NCBI GenBank assembly: GCA_016713365.1
Contig: JADJPG010000042.1
Location: forward strand, 1 to 64,000
From: Verrucomicrobiota bacterium
Lineage (GTDB): Bacteria > Verrucomicrobiota > Verrucomicrobiia > Limisphaerales > JADJPG01
Length of the DNA: 64,000 bases
Reading direction: 5' to 3'
Part shown: positions 18,453-30,400 of the stretch, in pieces
How positions within the stretch are numbered: the first letter of the stretch is position 1
How the letters are laid out: each line of letters opens with the position of its first letter
Notes under the pieces: generated by a model
The model's input: the letters and a program-made list of their open reading frames with translations, nothing else
Databases searched by the model: none
Told to the model about the DNA's origin: nothing
Translations under genes and position numbers: made by a program

Positions 18453-18872
18453 ATGGCGACAAAACTCTTCGTCGGGAACATCGACTACAACGCCACCGAA
18501 AACGACCTCCAGGACCATTTCAGCAGGGCGGGCACCGTTCTTTCGATCAACATTCTCCAGGACAAAATGACGGGTAAATCACGTGGCTTCGGCTTCGTGG
18601 AAATGAGCTCACCGGATGAGGCCCAGAAGGCGATTGCCGAGCTGCACGGCTCGGAGTTTGCCGGGCGCAAGCTGACAGTAAACGAGGCGCGCCCCATGGA
18701 AGAACGTCCTCGTGGCGGCGGTGGGGGTGGCGGCTATCGTGGCGGTGGTGGTGGGGGCGGCGGCGGCTATCGTGGTGGCGGCGGAGGCGGCGGGCGAGAT
18801 CGGGGCGATCGTGGTGACCGCGGCGATCGCGGCGATCGCGGCGACCGAGGTGGTTATCGTGACCGGCACTGA
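18453..18872 (+). CDS. RRM-domain RNA-binding protein with Gly/Arg-rich tail
   Basis: A 139-aa single-RRM protein of the bacterial Rbp type. RNP2 is KLFVGNIDY (residues 4-12) and RNP1 is KSRGFGFVEM (about 42-51), both with the aromatic residues that stack on RNA. After residue 85 the chain turns into glycine runs with GYRGG, then five RGD repeats encoded by a 9-nt tandem repeat (about 18797-18850). Similar proteins bind single-stranded RNA and are often cold-responsive. It is monocistronic, with an AT-rich leader of about 95 nt after the preceding terminator and a strong terminator after it. Confidence 0.93.
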   Translation: MATKLFVGNIDYNATENDLQDHFSRAGTVLSINILQDKMTGKSRGFGFVEMSSPDEAQKAIAELHGSEFAGRKLTVNEARPMEERPRGGGGGGGYRGGGGGGGGGYRGGGGGGGRDRGDRGDRGDRGDRGDRGGYRDRH

Positions 18873-18920
18873 GCCTGTGCCGGGCTGGCATCGCGAACGA
18901 CCAGACCGGATTTTATTTTT

Positions 18921-18948
18921 AGCGCGGAACGAGTGTTCCGCGCTTTTT
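18921..18948 (+). terminator. terminator after RRM gene
   Basis: Perfect 10-bp stem AGCGCGGAAC / GTTCCGCGCT, loop GAGT, followed by TTTTCT. Plus-strand only. Confidence 0.9.
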
Positions 18949-19109
18949 CTTTCCCGACTTCCGGAGCGGGGAGACTGAGGCACTTGTTTTGGCCGAGGAC
19001 GCGGCAATTTCTGGCAACAGCTCTTGAAACCGAAAATGCATGCACTACACTCCGCGCACGAAGAGCATTACCAACAATCGCAATTCGACAGAAAACGAAA
19101 CATACGACT

Positions 19110-19741
19110 ATGGCTCACGAACTCGCACCCCTTCCGTATGCGCATGACGCGCTCGAACCACACATCGACAAGGCCACGATGGAGATCCATCACGGCAAAC
19201 ATCACAACGCTTATGTCACGAACCTGAACAAGGCCATCGCCGGCAATGCCGCGTTGGAAGCCAAGTCAGCAGAGGCGTTGATCATGGATCTGGCCTCGGT
19301 GCCCGACACTATTCGCGGCCCGGTCCGCAACAACGCCGGTGGCCACGTCAACCACACCTTCTTCTGGAAGCTTATGGCGGCGAATGCTGGCGGGACTCCT
19401 TCTGGCAAGCTGGCTGAGGACATAAATGCCACATTCGGCTCGTTCGATGCCTTCAAGGAAAAGTTTGAAGTGCTGCCGGGGTCGGACGCTTCGGCAGCGG
19501 CTGGGCGTGGCTGGTCGTGAATGGCGGCAAGCTCGAGATCGTTTCCACTGCCAATCAGGACAACCCGATTATGGGCAAGGCGGTCGCCGGCTGCGAAGGC
19601 AAGCCGATCCTCGGCGTCGACGTCTGGGAACATGCCTACTATCTCAAATACCAGAACCGCCGTGCTGATTATCTCAAGGCGTTCTGGAATGTAGTGAACT
19701 GGAACGCGGTGGCGGCACTCTACGACGCGGCGAAGAAGTAA
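19110..19741 (+). CDS. sodB: Fe/Mn superoxide dismutase (one frameshift)
   Basis: Converts superoxide to oxygen and peroxide. The N-terminal part starts MAHELAPLPYAHDALEPHID and has metal ligands His26 (EPHID) and the next His in GGHVNHTFFW. The C-terminal part has VDVWEHAYYLKYQNRRADYL with the Asp and His ligands. Between them, at about 19470, the frame shifts: adding one base to GAAGTGCTGCC gives FEAAAGVGRFGSGWAWLVV, the normal family sequence. The 632-nt length is one base short of 633, giving 210 aa after correction. All four metal ligands are present, so the break is probably a sequence error. A bidirectional terminator follows. Confidence 0.9.
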
Positions 19742-19767
19742 CGATTCGTCCTTCCATTGTACCAAAC

Positions 19768-19807
19768 AAAAGGCGCGACCGGGAAACCAGTCGCGCCTTT
19801 CTTGTTG
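19768..19807. terminator. bidirectional terminator between sodB and giant gene
   Basis: Stem AAAGGCGCGAC / GTCGCGCCTTT around a GC loop. A T-rich run follows on both strands (TTTCTTG on plus, TTTTGTTT on minus), so it can end both convergent genes. Confidence 0.85.
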
Positions 19808-19830
19808 TTAAGGCAGGCGATGAAGTTCGA

Positions 19831-22800
19831 TCACGGCGTGCGAACGCGGTAGAAGCGGTTCCGTGGACTGACCGCCGAGTTGGTCACTTGAACCGCGCGA
19901 CTCGTGCCAGTGGGAACCGACTGGAGCAGAGTCCACGAACCTGCGGTCAGGTTCGTTCTGTATTCGACGGTGTAGGTCTTGTTTGAGACGGCGTTGAAAC
20001 GCAGGACATCCGGCGCGCTGCGAACGATGGTGAGTCGTAGGTTGCTTGCGGCTTGGATCGGATTGGTGCCTCCGAGGAACTCCGCGAGATCGGTCATGCC
20101 GTCATTGTCGAAATCCCCGGTGCCGTTGCGGCTTGTATTGCCGAAATAGGTGACTTCCCACGCGTCGTCCATGCCATCGCCGTCCGCGTCCGGATTCGCG
20201 CCTGCGGCCCCGGAGTCGGCGCGGCGTTGGTCCAGTTGATCGGGTCATTGCCGTAGTTCGCAAGGGTGATGCGGTTGAGCGACTGCCCGGTGCCATCGGC
20301 GCCTGCAGGCCATGGTGCGACATCTGAGTATTTCACCTTGTCGACGAGGATGTAGGGAACCAGTCCGGCGTCGGGACCGGTGAGCTGCGGTGCGTCTGGT
20401 CGGGCGAGTTCCACGCTGGCGGAGCCGTTCGCGAGCTTTCCGCTGTAGGGGCCGAGAATGGTGGCTCCAGCCTGGACATTGTATTTCGTCCGGAAAGCGT
20501 TGAGCGCGGCGGCGTCAGCCGGATTGAAATTGACGACCACGATCGTGCCGTTCGCCGGGATGGTGAGGCTGGCCGGGAACTGGAACGAGACAGCGTCCTT
20601 CAACCGCCAGGTGTTTGTCGGATACGCCGCGTGGAACAGGGGGACGGCGCTGCCGGTGATGTTGCGAATTTCGACGAACTCATTCGTGGAATCATCGACG
20701 CCACCAATGAGGTCTGGCGGATGATACATGATTTCGCTGATGACCACGGGGCCAACGAGCGGGCCGCTGTTGGTCCGGCCGGTTCCGGACCGGAAGTCAT
20801 CCAAGGTCGGCGGGTTGTCGGCGCCGAATGTGCGCTGGGCCATCGCGGTGAAGTCGACTTTGTTTCCGTTCAACGCGCTGGTGATGTAGCGGCCGAACGA
20901 CACGCCATTGGCCGCGGCTCCGAAATCCACGACGGCTCGATAGCCGGTGAGTTGTCCTCCGGCGTCCGCAGCAGACAGGTAGACTTGATCGCCGCTGGCC
21001 GAATTGAGGGAGAAGCTGCCTGGATCATTCGGGATCGGATTAAAATTCGTCTCGTAGAAGACTCGGAATCCATTGGCTGGAATCGAGGTGCCATTCGGAA
21101 TGCGGAATTTCCGCAACGCCGTGCGCGCGTCGCTCAGATACCATCCGCCGATGTTCACCGCGCTGGTGGTGGTGTTGCGCAGCTCGATGGCGTCTTCCAG
21201 CGGCGGATCGGAATGGGTGAGCACTTCGTTGATGACGACGTTCGGGATCGGCAGGTAGTTGCTCTCTTCCGGGCTCTGCGTATCGGTGAAGAGGACGATG
21301 TTCGTGCTGCCGTCGGGCAGCCGGCCTTGGGAGATGCCGTTGAACTGGCCGCCAAAGGTGACCTGATCGATGATGGTTCCAAATCGATCCACAATCCCCA
21401 GCGATTCGCCGTTCCGGGACAGGGCAAATGGAACATGGTCAGGGCCGGCGGCGGTGTCGTTGTCGGCGATGATGTTCAGGAAGCCATCCAGACCGGCCGC
21501 GATGTAGGAGCGGGCAGGGAAGGGCGGATACTGAAGGCGGTCGTTCAAGTCATCGGTGAGATGCAAGCCGCTCAGTTCAACCGGCTGCGCGGCGGGATTG
21601 TAGATTTCAAACCAGTCGTCTTCGCCGCTCAAAGGTGCGGCCATCCATTCGTTGATCCGGAGCTGGGTGGCGCTTGCGGTGGAGGCCACTAGGTTGGCAC
21701 CGCCCTGGGACGGAATGTTCAAGACCCAGTTGCTGCCGCCGTTCGGGATGCGGCCAATGGACCAGTCGGCCGCTTGAATGCCAAAGGTCACTGCGTCGAG
21801 AAGTTCTCCGCCGCTCTGCGGACGGTTGAAGAGGTAGATGGAGCTGCCGGACGCCTTTAATCCAAAGCCGGCGTTCAAGATCGCAGCGGCGTTGGTTACG
21901 GCGGGTGCGTCGGGATCCAGCTTGATCGTGCGATAGCCGCCTGCGGCAATCACGGAACCGGCGGGGAACACCCAGCGACGCGGCGTGGTGAGCTGGTCGG
22001 TCAGGCTCATTCCGGACAGGTCGATGGATCCATTCGACGGATTATAGAGCTCCACCCAGTCGGTGATGGTGCCGTCGGTGTTCGTGCTGTTGCGCGCGTT
22101 GGCGAGCACTTCGTTGATCTTGATGCCGGCCAGCGCGGGGTTGTTGGTGATGATCAGGGCGTCGAGCCTCATGCCGAAGACGATGTCGCTGCTGTCGAAG
22201 GAGCTCTGGTGAACTTCGACGGCGAGAATGTTTTCGCCGGGCAACAAACTGGCCATGCTCAGCGTGGTTGTCTCGAAGACGTTTGCTTCATGTGATCCCG
22301 GAGCGGTTGTCAGGTAGTCGATTGGTGCCGGGGCGGCTGGGAGGTTGAATCGCGCGGCCTCGATGCCGTTGAGGTAGAAAACCGCCGCGTCGTCGGTGAG
22401 GTGCGTCGCCTGCAGGCTGGAGATGGTTGCGCCCGGCGCGTTGGTGAACTTGGTGCGGAAATAGAACGTGATCTTTCCGAACTGCACCGTCAGCGGCGTC
22501 CGTTGCGGTTCGAGGAAGTTCAGCCCGAGATCGTAGGCAAATACGGGGTAACCGCTCTGCCATGCCGAATCGTCATAACCCGTCGCGTACCACGCAGTGC
22601 CGAGATCGTTTCCAGTTTCATCGTAGCGCCACGCATGGGTTCCATTGATTGGAATAAGCGTGATCATCTGCGGCTGCACGGGGCCCGCCGTGACGGGGTT
22701 GCCGGCACCGGGAGTGGGAACATCGAAATAAACAACGCGCGGACCTCCGTTGGGCGACCGGCCCTGGCTGATACCGGCGAATTGTTGTCCGTAAACAACG

Positions 22801-25800
22801 CAGTCGATGAGCTGGCCGCTGGCGGATGACAATCCGATTTCACCCTCTTCGCTGCTCAGCGAGAAGTTCACATGGTCTGGCCCTGCGCTGTCGTCGCCAT
22901 CCGCGATGAACACGCGGTAGCCGAAGCCATCGACAAAACTCAACGGTGCGATGCGATGCTGGCGCGGAAAGCCGATGGGGCGGTCGGTGAGGTGGAGGCC
23001 GCCGAGATTCACCGGGAGGGCATCCGGGTTGTAGAGTTCGATGAAATCCGTCACGAACGCTCCGCCGGGGTTGGCCATCCATTCATTGATGCGCAGCGTC
23101 GAAGTGGTTCCTGCCGCCGCGCTGACGTTGGCCGTGCCAAGCGTTGGCGAACAAAGTCCCCACTGGCCGTTTGGCTGCCGGCCGATGGAGAGATTTGAGA
23201 GCTGCCAGCCAAATTTGATGGAATCGATCACGCGCGTTCCGTTGGTCGCGCGATCCAGCAGGTAGAGATGATCGCCATCCGCACCGATGCCGAAGCCGAT
23301 GTGCAGGCCGCTGGTGGCATCCTGAGCATTGGCGAACAGCACGCGGTAAGCTCCGGCGGCGAGCGTGGTGCCCGCCGGGATGACGTAACGATTCGGAACA
23401 TCAAGGTCATCGGTGAGACGCAATCCGGAGAGATCGATTGTCGCGGTGCCGTTGTTATAGACCTCGATGTAATCTGGCGTGGTGCCTTCGTGGTTCACCA
23501 CTCCATCGTTGCGGGCGAGAATTTCGTTGATGACGACGCCGCGGAGGCCCGACAGGACAACCCACGTCCTGGACGCCGTGGCTTCGGCGTCAGCCTGCCA
23601 TGTTCCACCGCTGTTCCGTCCGACGACGTAAACGGTGTAATACCCGTTGGCGAGACTGCTCAGGCTGATGGGCTGGGTCGCCTGTCGCTCCGCGCTCCAT
23701 GCACCGTTGTTCACGCGGTAGCGGTAGTGAGTGATGTCGCTGCCGCTGACATTCAATGTCGCGGTGTTCAGATAAGTCGGTGAATCAGGTTCGCCGCTGA
23801 CGGTTGCCAGGACGGTGGTCGGTGCCGGTGGAAGCACGCTGTTGATATAGGCAATGCGGGAAATCGCGTTGGCCTTCATCGCGTTAATCGTTCCGGCGGG
23901 AACCCAGTCGGCCAGCACCTGATCGAACAGGGGCAGGAGATTGTTCGTCGAGAAAGCACCGGCGAGCTGACGTCGATATTCCGCGTAGTAAAGCGGCTCG
24001 AAATCCGGGTGATGCAGGAAGCGGTTTAGGTTCGGAATTCGCGCCGCGAGAAATAGATCATTCCCGGTCGATCCGGCGCTGCCGAAGATCGAATCGAAAT
24101 CGTGCGGCAAGATCATGAAGCGTGGATCATTGACGCCACGATACATGTCGTAATCGTCGTCCGCGCCGTTCGAAAGCGCAGTCTCGTTGTAGTTCATCAG
24201 GAACGAGACTGCGAAGTAACGCATCCACTGGTCGACGTTCGCATTGCGGCGCACGGCCTGCACGTAGGCGTTGTCGGGCGTGGTGTCCGGATCGAGGGCG
24301 AACGATAATGCGGCGAGATCCGACCAGTCATTCTCGCTGGAATTGGATTCCTTGTCATAGCCGCAGTTCACGTAATCAGAACCGGATGGTCCCCAATACT
24401 CAAGGCCGGCACTGTCCACCGGACAGTTGGCGCGACGCTTGGAATAGGCATTGCCGTTTCCGTCTTCCGGGAAATGATCTCCGGCCCATTCGCCGTCGAA
24501 GACCTCGACATGCGCGTAGGAACCAAACATGCCGCCGCCACTGGGTGCGTAGTTCACACCGTTGAAGCGGAGTTGGACGGCGCGCGTGTAAGGCGACGGC
24601 AGTCCGGCCTTCAGCGCAACCGCACTGCCGAGCACCTGCGCGTAGGTTTTCACTGAATTCAGGTTCATCGAACTCTTGTTGTTCCACACCCGGTCGCGCG
24701 GGATGTCGAACTTCATCGTCGGCGGCGATGCGCCAAAGCTGCTCGCGCCGCGCCGGCGCACCGCGCAGTTGTGGCGGATTTGGACGTCGTCACCCTCCAC
24801 GGAGATGAACGACGCATTGCGCTGCACGCGATCGAAACCGTTCATGAAATCCGAGCGATCGTTGGGCCGCATGACAACGCGATAGATCGCCTGCTTCCCA
24901 AGGTAAAATTCGTCGTCGACCTGGATGAGTGCGTTCGCCTCCTGAACCAGCGTCCCTCCGCCAATGTCAGCCGCGGCGGGCCACGTGTTGGTGCGCGAAG
25001 TGGCGTCGACGGCTTCCACGTAGAACTCGATGATGGTTCCGTTGGCCTGCGGGGGAATCACCACGCCGAACAGTCCGTCGCCGGCCGCGCCGTCGTTGCT
25101 CGCGCCATTGTCCAGCATCGGAGTGCTGGCGAACGCATTGAGATTCCCGGAGGTGACATCGCGATACCACAGGCGCGCGGTGCGGCCGGCGGCGCTTTCG
25201 TCCACGAGCCGGGCCAGCACGGTGATGCTGTTGGTCGAGCGCGGCACGGCAGGGAAATGGGTAACATCCATGATCAGCGGAGCGACGTTTGCCGCGGCGA
25301 CAGAGTTCACGGCTCCCGGAGTTCCGCTGAAGGTCGCGCTGGAAGCCCAGTTCTGTCCGACGTCATTCGGCAGCGCGGACTGGCGAAGTTCGAACGAGCT
25401 GCCGAATCCGTCCGCGAGGCAGTTCCATTCCCAACCGAGGCCGGTCAGGGTCCGGGTGGCCCACTCGCCTTCGTCGGCGTAGCTGACGAGATCAATCTGG
25501 TTGCCTGTGGCGTCCTCCAGCTCGATGTCGTCGCGGCTGTTGCTGAGACGGCCGGTCCAGCCGCCGACAACAGCGGTGACCCCGGGATAGAGCGCATTGA
25601 AAGCGGGAACGCTCGCCGCGACGACCAGATAGCCGCCAGCGGGGAGGTTCACGTTCGGGAAAACAAAATCCACCGCGCGATTGAGCCGCCATCCCGCGAG
25701 GTTCACCGCGCTGGCGCCGCGGTTGTGCAGTTCGATCCATTCGTCCGCGATCTGTTCCGTGGTGGGGTGGAACATGATCTCGTTGATGACAATGTTGCCT

Positions 25801-27290
25801 TCCCAAACGGCGTTGGTGCTCAGCGTGTAGCTCCACGTGCCGCCGGCAAAGGCGTTCCGCGCGGCGGCGAGATCGGTGATGTCATGCCCTGCGGCCCAAC
25901 TCAGGTTGACCGACCCATTCGCGGGCGAAGGAAAGTTGAATTTGTAGGGACCATTGCCGCGACCCGTCACCGTCGTGGCGGCGATGCCGTTCACGCGGAG
26001 GTCGCTGGCGTCCACGCCGACCACGGGTTCGCTGAATTTTACTTCGAAGCTGGTCAGCTCACGAATAGTGGAGCTGGCTGGCGGCGACAGTTCGGTCGCG
26101 GTCGGGGCCGTGGTATCGGTCAGGGTGTATTGCCACGTTGCAGCAGTGCCGGCCGGATCGAACGGCTTGGAGGGACTTTCAAAATCTCCGATGCCATTGG
26201 CTCCGTTCCAGCCGACAAAAATGGCGCCTTCCGCGGGCTGGCTGAAGGTGAAGGTGTAGTTGCTGCCTGAGCCGCTCACGGCAGTGGCGGCGACACCATT
26301 GATAAGCAGGTCGGAGGCATCGACGCCGAAGACCGGTTCGCTGAAGCGGGTGTTGATGGACGTCAAGCTGGTGACGCTGCCCGGCGCTGGAGTCTTCCCC
26401 GTGATGGTGGGAGGCGTGGAAAGACCGACGGTGACGTTGACCACCGCCGAGGTCGCACGGGCACCGAGATTGTCGGTGGCGATCCCCCGCAGGCTGTAGA
26501 CGCCAACGGGCACCCCGGTCCAGCTATAGGAAAATGGCGCTCCAGCATCCTCCCCGAGTTTTGTGTTCCCTTGGTAAAACTCCACGAGCGTGACCGTGCC
26601 ATCGGTGTCTCCAGCCGTCGCGGAAATGGCAATCGTTGCAGGCTCAGTGAAGGAGGCGTCGTTTCCCGGGCTGACGATTCCGATGGTCGGAGCGCTGTTC
26701 TCGGTGTTGCCGGTCAGCTCCAGGGCGAAGGTGATGTCGGAACTCCCGGGCGACTGCTGATGAATCTCAGCGGCGAAGACATTCTGTCCGTTGACCAGAA
26801 GATTCAGCGGCACGTTAATGATGCCGGTCAACCATCCCCGGCCGTCGTCCCCTGCCGAATTTAGCGCGTAGGTGTCGAACGCGACGCCTTCGTTTGCGAG
26901 ATTGTTCCGGAAGATCTCCTGGCCATTGAGATAAACGATCACGCCGTCATCCCGTTGCACGCGCATGGACAGAACGGCGTACTGGGCTGGGTTGGAGACA
27001 TCAAACGCCTGCCGGAAGTATGTCGTCGCGAAGACCGCGCCAGGCGGGCCGCTGTTCACCACGGTCGCCTCATCCCCGTCGCCATAGCCGAGCTGGGCCG
27101 GTCCGCTCAACCAGGCGCTGTCGTCATAATTGGGCGCGATCCAATCCGTGCCCAGGTCGGTGCCCAGATCAAAATATTTCCAGACCGAATTGGAGGCGAC
27201 GAGCGTATCCACCGCTGCCTCGGCGCGCGGAGTCAGGGAAATGTGCAGGAAGAGCGAACAGAGAACGATAACGACACTGAGGTGCTTCAT
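19831..27290 (-). CDS. giant secreted CotH/lamin-tail-domain protein 1 (one frameshift)
   Basis: About 2486 aa after correction. The signal peptide is MKHLSVVIVLCSLFLHISLT to AEAA. In order: a lectin-like carbohydrate or PA14-type module (about 30-190), an Ig-like domain (about 197-290), two Big-type repeats ending in SxxTxF (290-490), lamin-tail domains near residues 497, 1247, 1397, 1720, 1880, 2013 and 2183 (VINEIMFHPT, VINEILARND, RINEWMANPG and similar), and a CotH kinase-like domain at about 797-1147. The C-terminus has calcium-type repeats DADGDGMDDAWE and DFDNDGMTDLAEF, then a module ending FYRVRTP. At about 20208 a lost base in a GGGGCC run separates the tail from the body. It is probably exported; CotH domains phosphorylate proteins in some bacteria. 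Tandem with a related gene. Confidence 0.85.
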
Positions 27291-27442
27291 ACTAAAACTT
27301 CGGAAGTTACGACTTAAAGAACGTCACGTTTGGCGTGCGGTCAAATCTTTGATCCAAAAAGGTTACGATTATTCAGTGAATTATGGAGAGAGTTCCACGA
27401 TGAACGCGGCTTGACCTGGCGCGTGGCCGGGAACTCTACGGG

Positions 27443-30400
27443 TTACGGTGCTTTTGGAGTTACCAATCGGTAGAATCCGGGCGGAGCCTGAGCCGGGCGG
27501 TGTTCGATGAACGTCACCGTCCGGTTGGTGGCGGTCGCCACCACGTCCGAAACCTTCGTCCACGGGCCACTGGTCACGCTCGGAGTGAACATCACCGAAT
27601 AGGTCCGGTTTGAGACGGCGAAGAACTCGATCTGGACGGTCTGCGCGGGCGCGGTGTTTGAGCTGATGCTTTCCACCTTGAGATAGCTACTGGCATCCAG
27701 GGGGTCCGTGCCGGCGGTGTATTCCTGGGCGTTGCTCATCGTGTCGTTGTCGGAGTCCGCGCTGGCATCCGCTCCCGTCGGAGATCCGAAATAGAGTGAT
27801 TCCCAAGCATCTGGAATTCCGTCGCTGTCCGTATCTGTCGCGAGCAGCACGGAGCCGAAGGCGCTGGCGGTTCCGGTCGGCTTGGCGATGTTTCGAACCA
27901 CGACCCGGTATTGTCCCGTGGAGGAATTGGCGGCCGAAACGGCGAAGATGTTGGTGGTGTAGAAATTCACCGTGTCCATGGAAGTGTTCGACGCGAACGG
28001 GATGGATCCTCGACGCCATTCGTAGCCGAACGGCGGTGGGTAACCGATGATGGAGACGCTGAGGGTCACGTTTGCGCCGGCGGGACCGCTGACGTTCGGT
28101 GGATTCACCACGATGACCGGATCGACGAGAATCGTCAGCGTTGCCGGCTGGCTTTCTGTCGGCCCGATGTCGTCAGTGACCTGGAGCGTGTAATCACCCG
28201 CGTTGGCCGGAGTCACATTCGCGATGGTAAGCGACGGGGCGTTTGCGTCGGGCAGGGGAACGCCGTTCTGTTTCCACTGGTAGCGGAGCGTGCCAATGCC
28301 CACCGCCGTCGCGCTGAAGGTGACATTCGTGGGGTTGTAAACGACCGGGCTTGTGGACGCCAACGTCAGGCGGTTGGTCCGGCTGGCAGGTTGCTGGGTC
28401 ACGGTGGCGGGAATCAACACCGTCAGCGCGGCATTGGCGCTGGAGATCGCTCCGGCGGTGTTGGCCACCACCACGGTGTAATTGCCCGCGTCGTTCGTGC
28501 GGACCGGCGAGATCACCAGTGTGCTGTTTGTGCGGTCCGGCAGGTTCACACCGTTCAAACGCCACTGATAACTGAACGGCGGCGTGCCTCCCGCAGTGAC
28601 GTTGAATGTCGCAGACTGATCGCGAACCGCCGTGACCGGCTGCGGCTGCGCGACAATGATCGGCGGGAACTGCACGACCAATGTGGCCGCGTCACTCGTC
28701 ACGGAACCCGCGGGATTGGAAACGACCACGGAGTATTCGCCTTCATCGGCAGGCAGCGCGCTGGCGATGGTGAACGTGCTGTTCGTCGCGTTCGAAATCG
28801 GCGCATTGTTGAAGCGCCATTGGTAGGTGAACGGCGGCGTGCCGCACACGCTCACGCTGAACGACGCGGCCGCGTTGGTGGCGACGATGCGATCCTGCGG
28901 CTGCGCGGTGATCGCTGGCAGTCCCGGCGGAAGGTTCTCGCGGACGCGACCGGCGGTCGGTGGTTCGGCGCTCCAGTTTGCGGGATCGCTGCCGTGTTGC
29001 AGGGCGTTCACGCGTTGCAATGAATTGCCGGTGCCGTCGGTGCCGCAAGGCCACGGGGATTGGTCGGCGTAGAGAACCTCATCAACGACAACCCAGTTGA
29101 TCAATCCGCCGGGAATCTCAGGGCCCAGCGGGCGTTCGAGCGCGATCCGGTCCGAGTTGTTCGCGAGCTTGCCGATGTAGGGACCGAGGATGCGCTGAGA
29201 CGGAGCCGTGATGCCGTAGCGTTGTTTGAAGGCGGCGAGTTGCGTGCCATTCGTCGTCGGATCGAAGCTGACGATGAGCACTCGCTCGGTGGAGTTGAGC
29301 AGCATGTCCGCGGGGAACGAGAATTCCACGCCGCCGTTCAGTCGCCACGGACCGTACGAATTCGTCATGATGACGACGACGGGTTGGGCGGAATCGAAAG
29401 CCAGCTCGATGAACTCATCGAGCGAGTTGTCCGCCATGTTCGTGCCGACCAGAACATCCGGCGGATGATACATCAGCTCGCTGATGAGCACGCGATTCGG
29501 AGGTTGAGCGTTGGCTGCATTCCGCGTGCGGATGTCGAGCGCATACCAGAACGCCCCGCCATCGGGATGGCGTCCAAGCGACCAACCGCTCTCCTGCGCC
29601 TTGAAACTCACTGCGTCCACCACGCGGTCCTGCGAGTTGCTCGGCAGGAAGCTGAGGAACACGTCGTCACCGCCGCGGCTCAGGGCGAAACCGATGTTGG
29701 TCGGGTTATGGAAGCCCGTGTTCTCGTCGAAGCTGACAAAGCCGCGCGCGGGAATCGTGGTGCCGGGCGGAATCTGCCACTTCATCAAGTTCGTGTAGGC
29801 GCCGCCGTCATCGCTCAGATACCAGCCCGCTCCGAGTGTGATGTCCGAGTCGGTCGGATTGTAGAGCTCGATCCAGTCATTGAGCTCCGGCGTGTTCGCC
29901 ACAACTTCGTTGATGACGATGCTCGCAGGAGCGGCGGAGTCGGCGCGTCCCGGAGAGCCACGGAGATAAGAACTCGCGCGCCAGCTGCCGGCGAATTCAC
30001 CGCTGCCGCTGCCTTGCGCGGCGAGCGCGGAGTCGAGCAACACGAGCGCGTGGCCGGTGCCGTCGGCTTGCGGGGGCCAGCCCCGGCCGTCGGAGAAGTT
30101 GAAGTTCACGATGTCCGATCCACCGGCGGACGTGCGCAGGACGAGTTGTTCGCCCGCGTTGTTCAAGCTGCCGTTGTAGGGCCCTATCACCGTCACGCTG
30201 CCATCAATTCCGTGATACGCGCGGAAGCCTGCGACGTCGGCGGTATTGACGAGCACGAGGTAGGCGCCCGGCGTGAGCGAGGTGCCTTGCGGGAAGGTGA
30301 AGTCGATGCCTTGAGTGAACTTCACTCCGGACAGATCGAGCGTGATGGAGGTGCTGGAATTGTAGAGCTCCACATACTCGTAACCACCGGCGGCGGGATT

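Noticed and set aside
24771..26270. 499-codon plus-strand frame opposite giant protein 1
   Set aside because: The opposite strand has a coherent multi-domain protein; this frame has no start context or recognisable domain.
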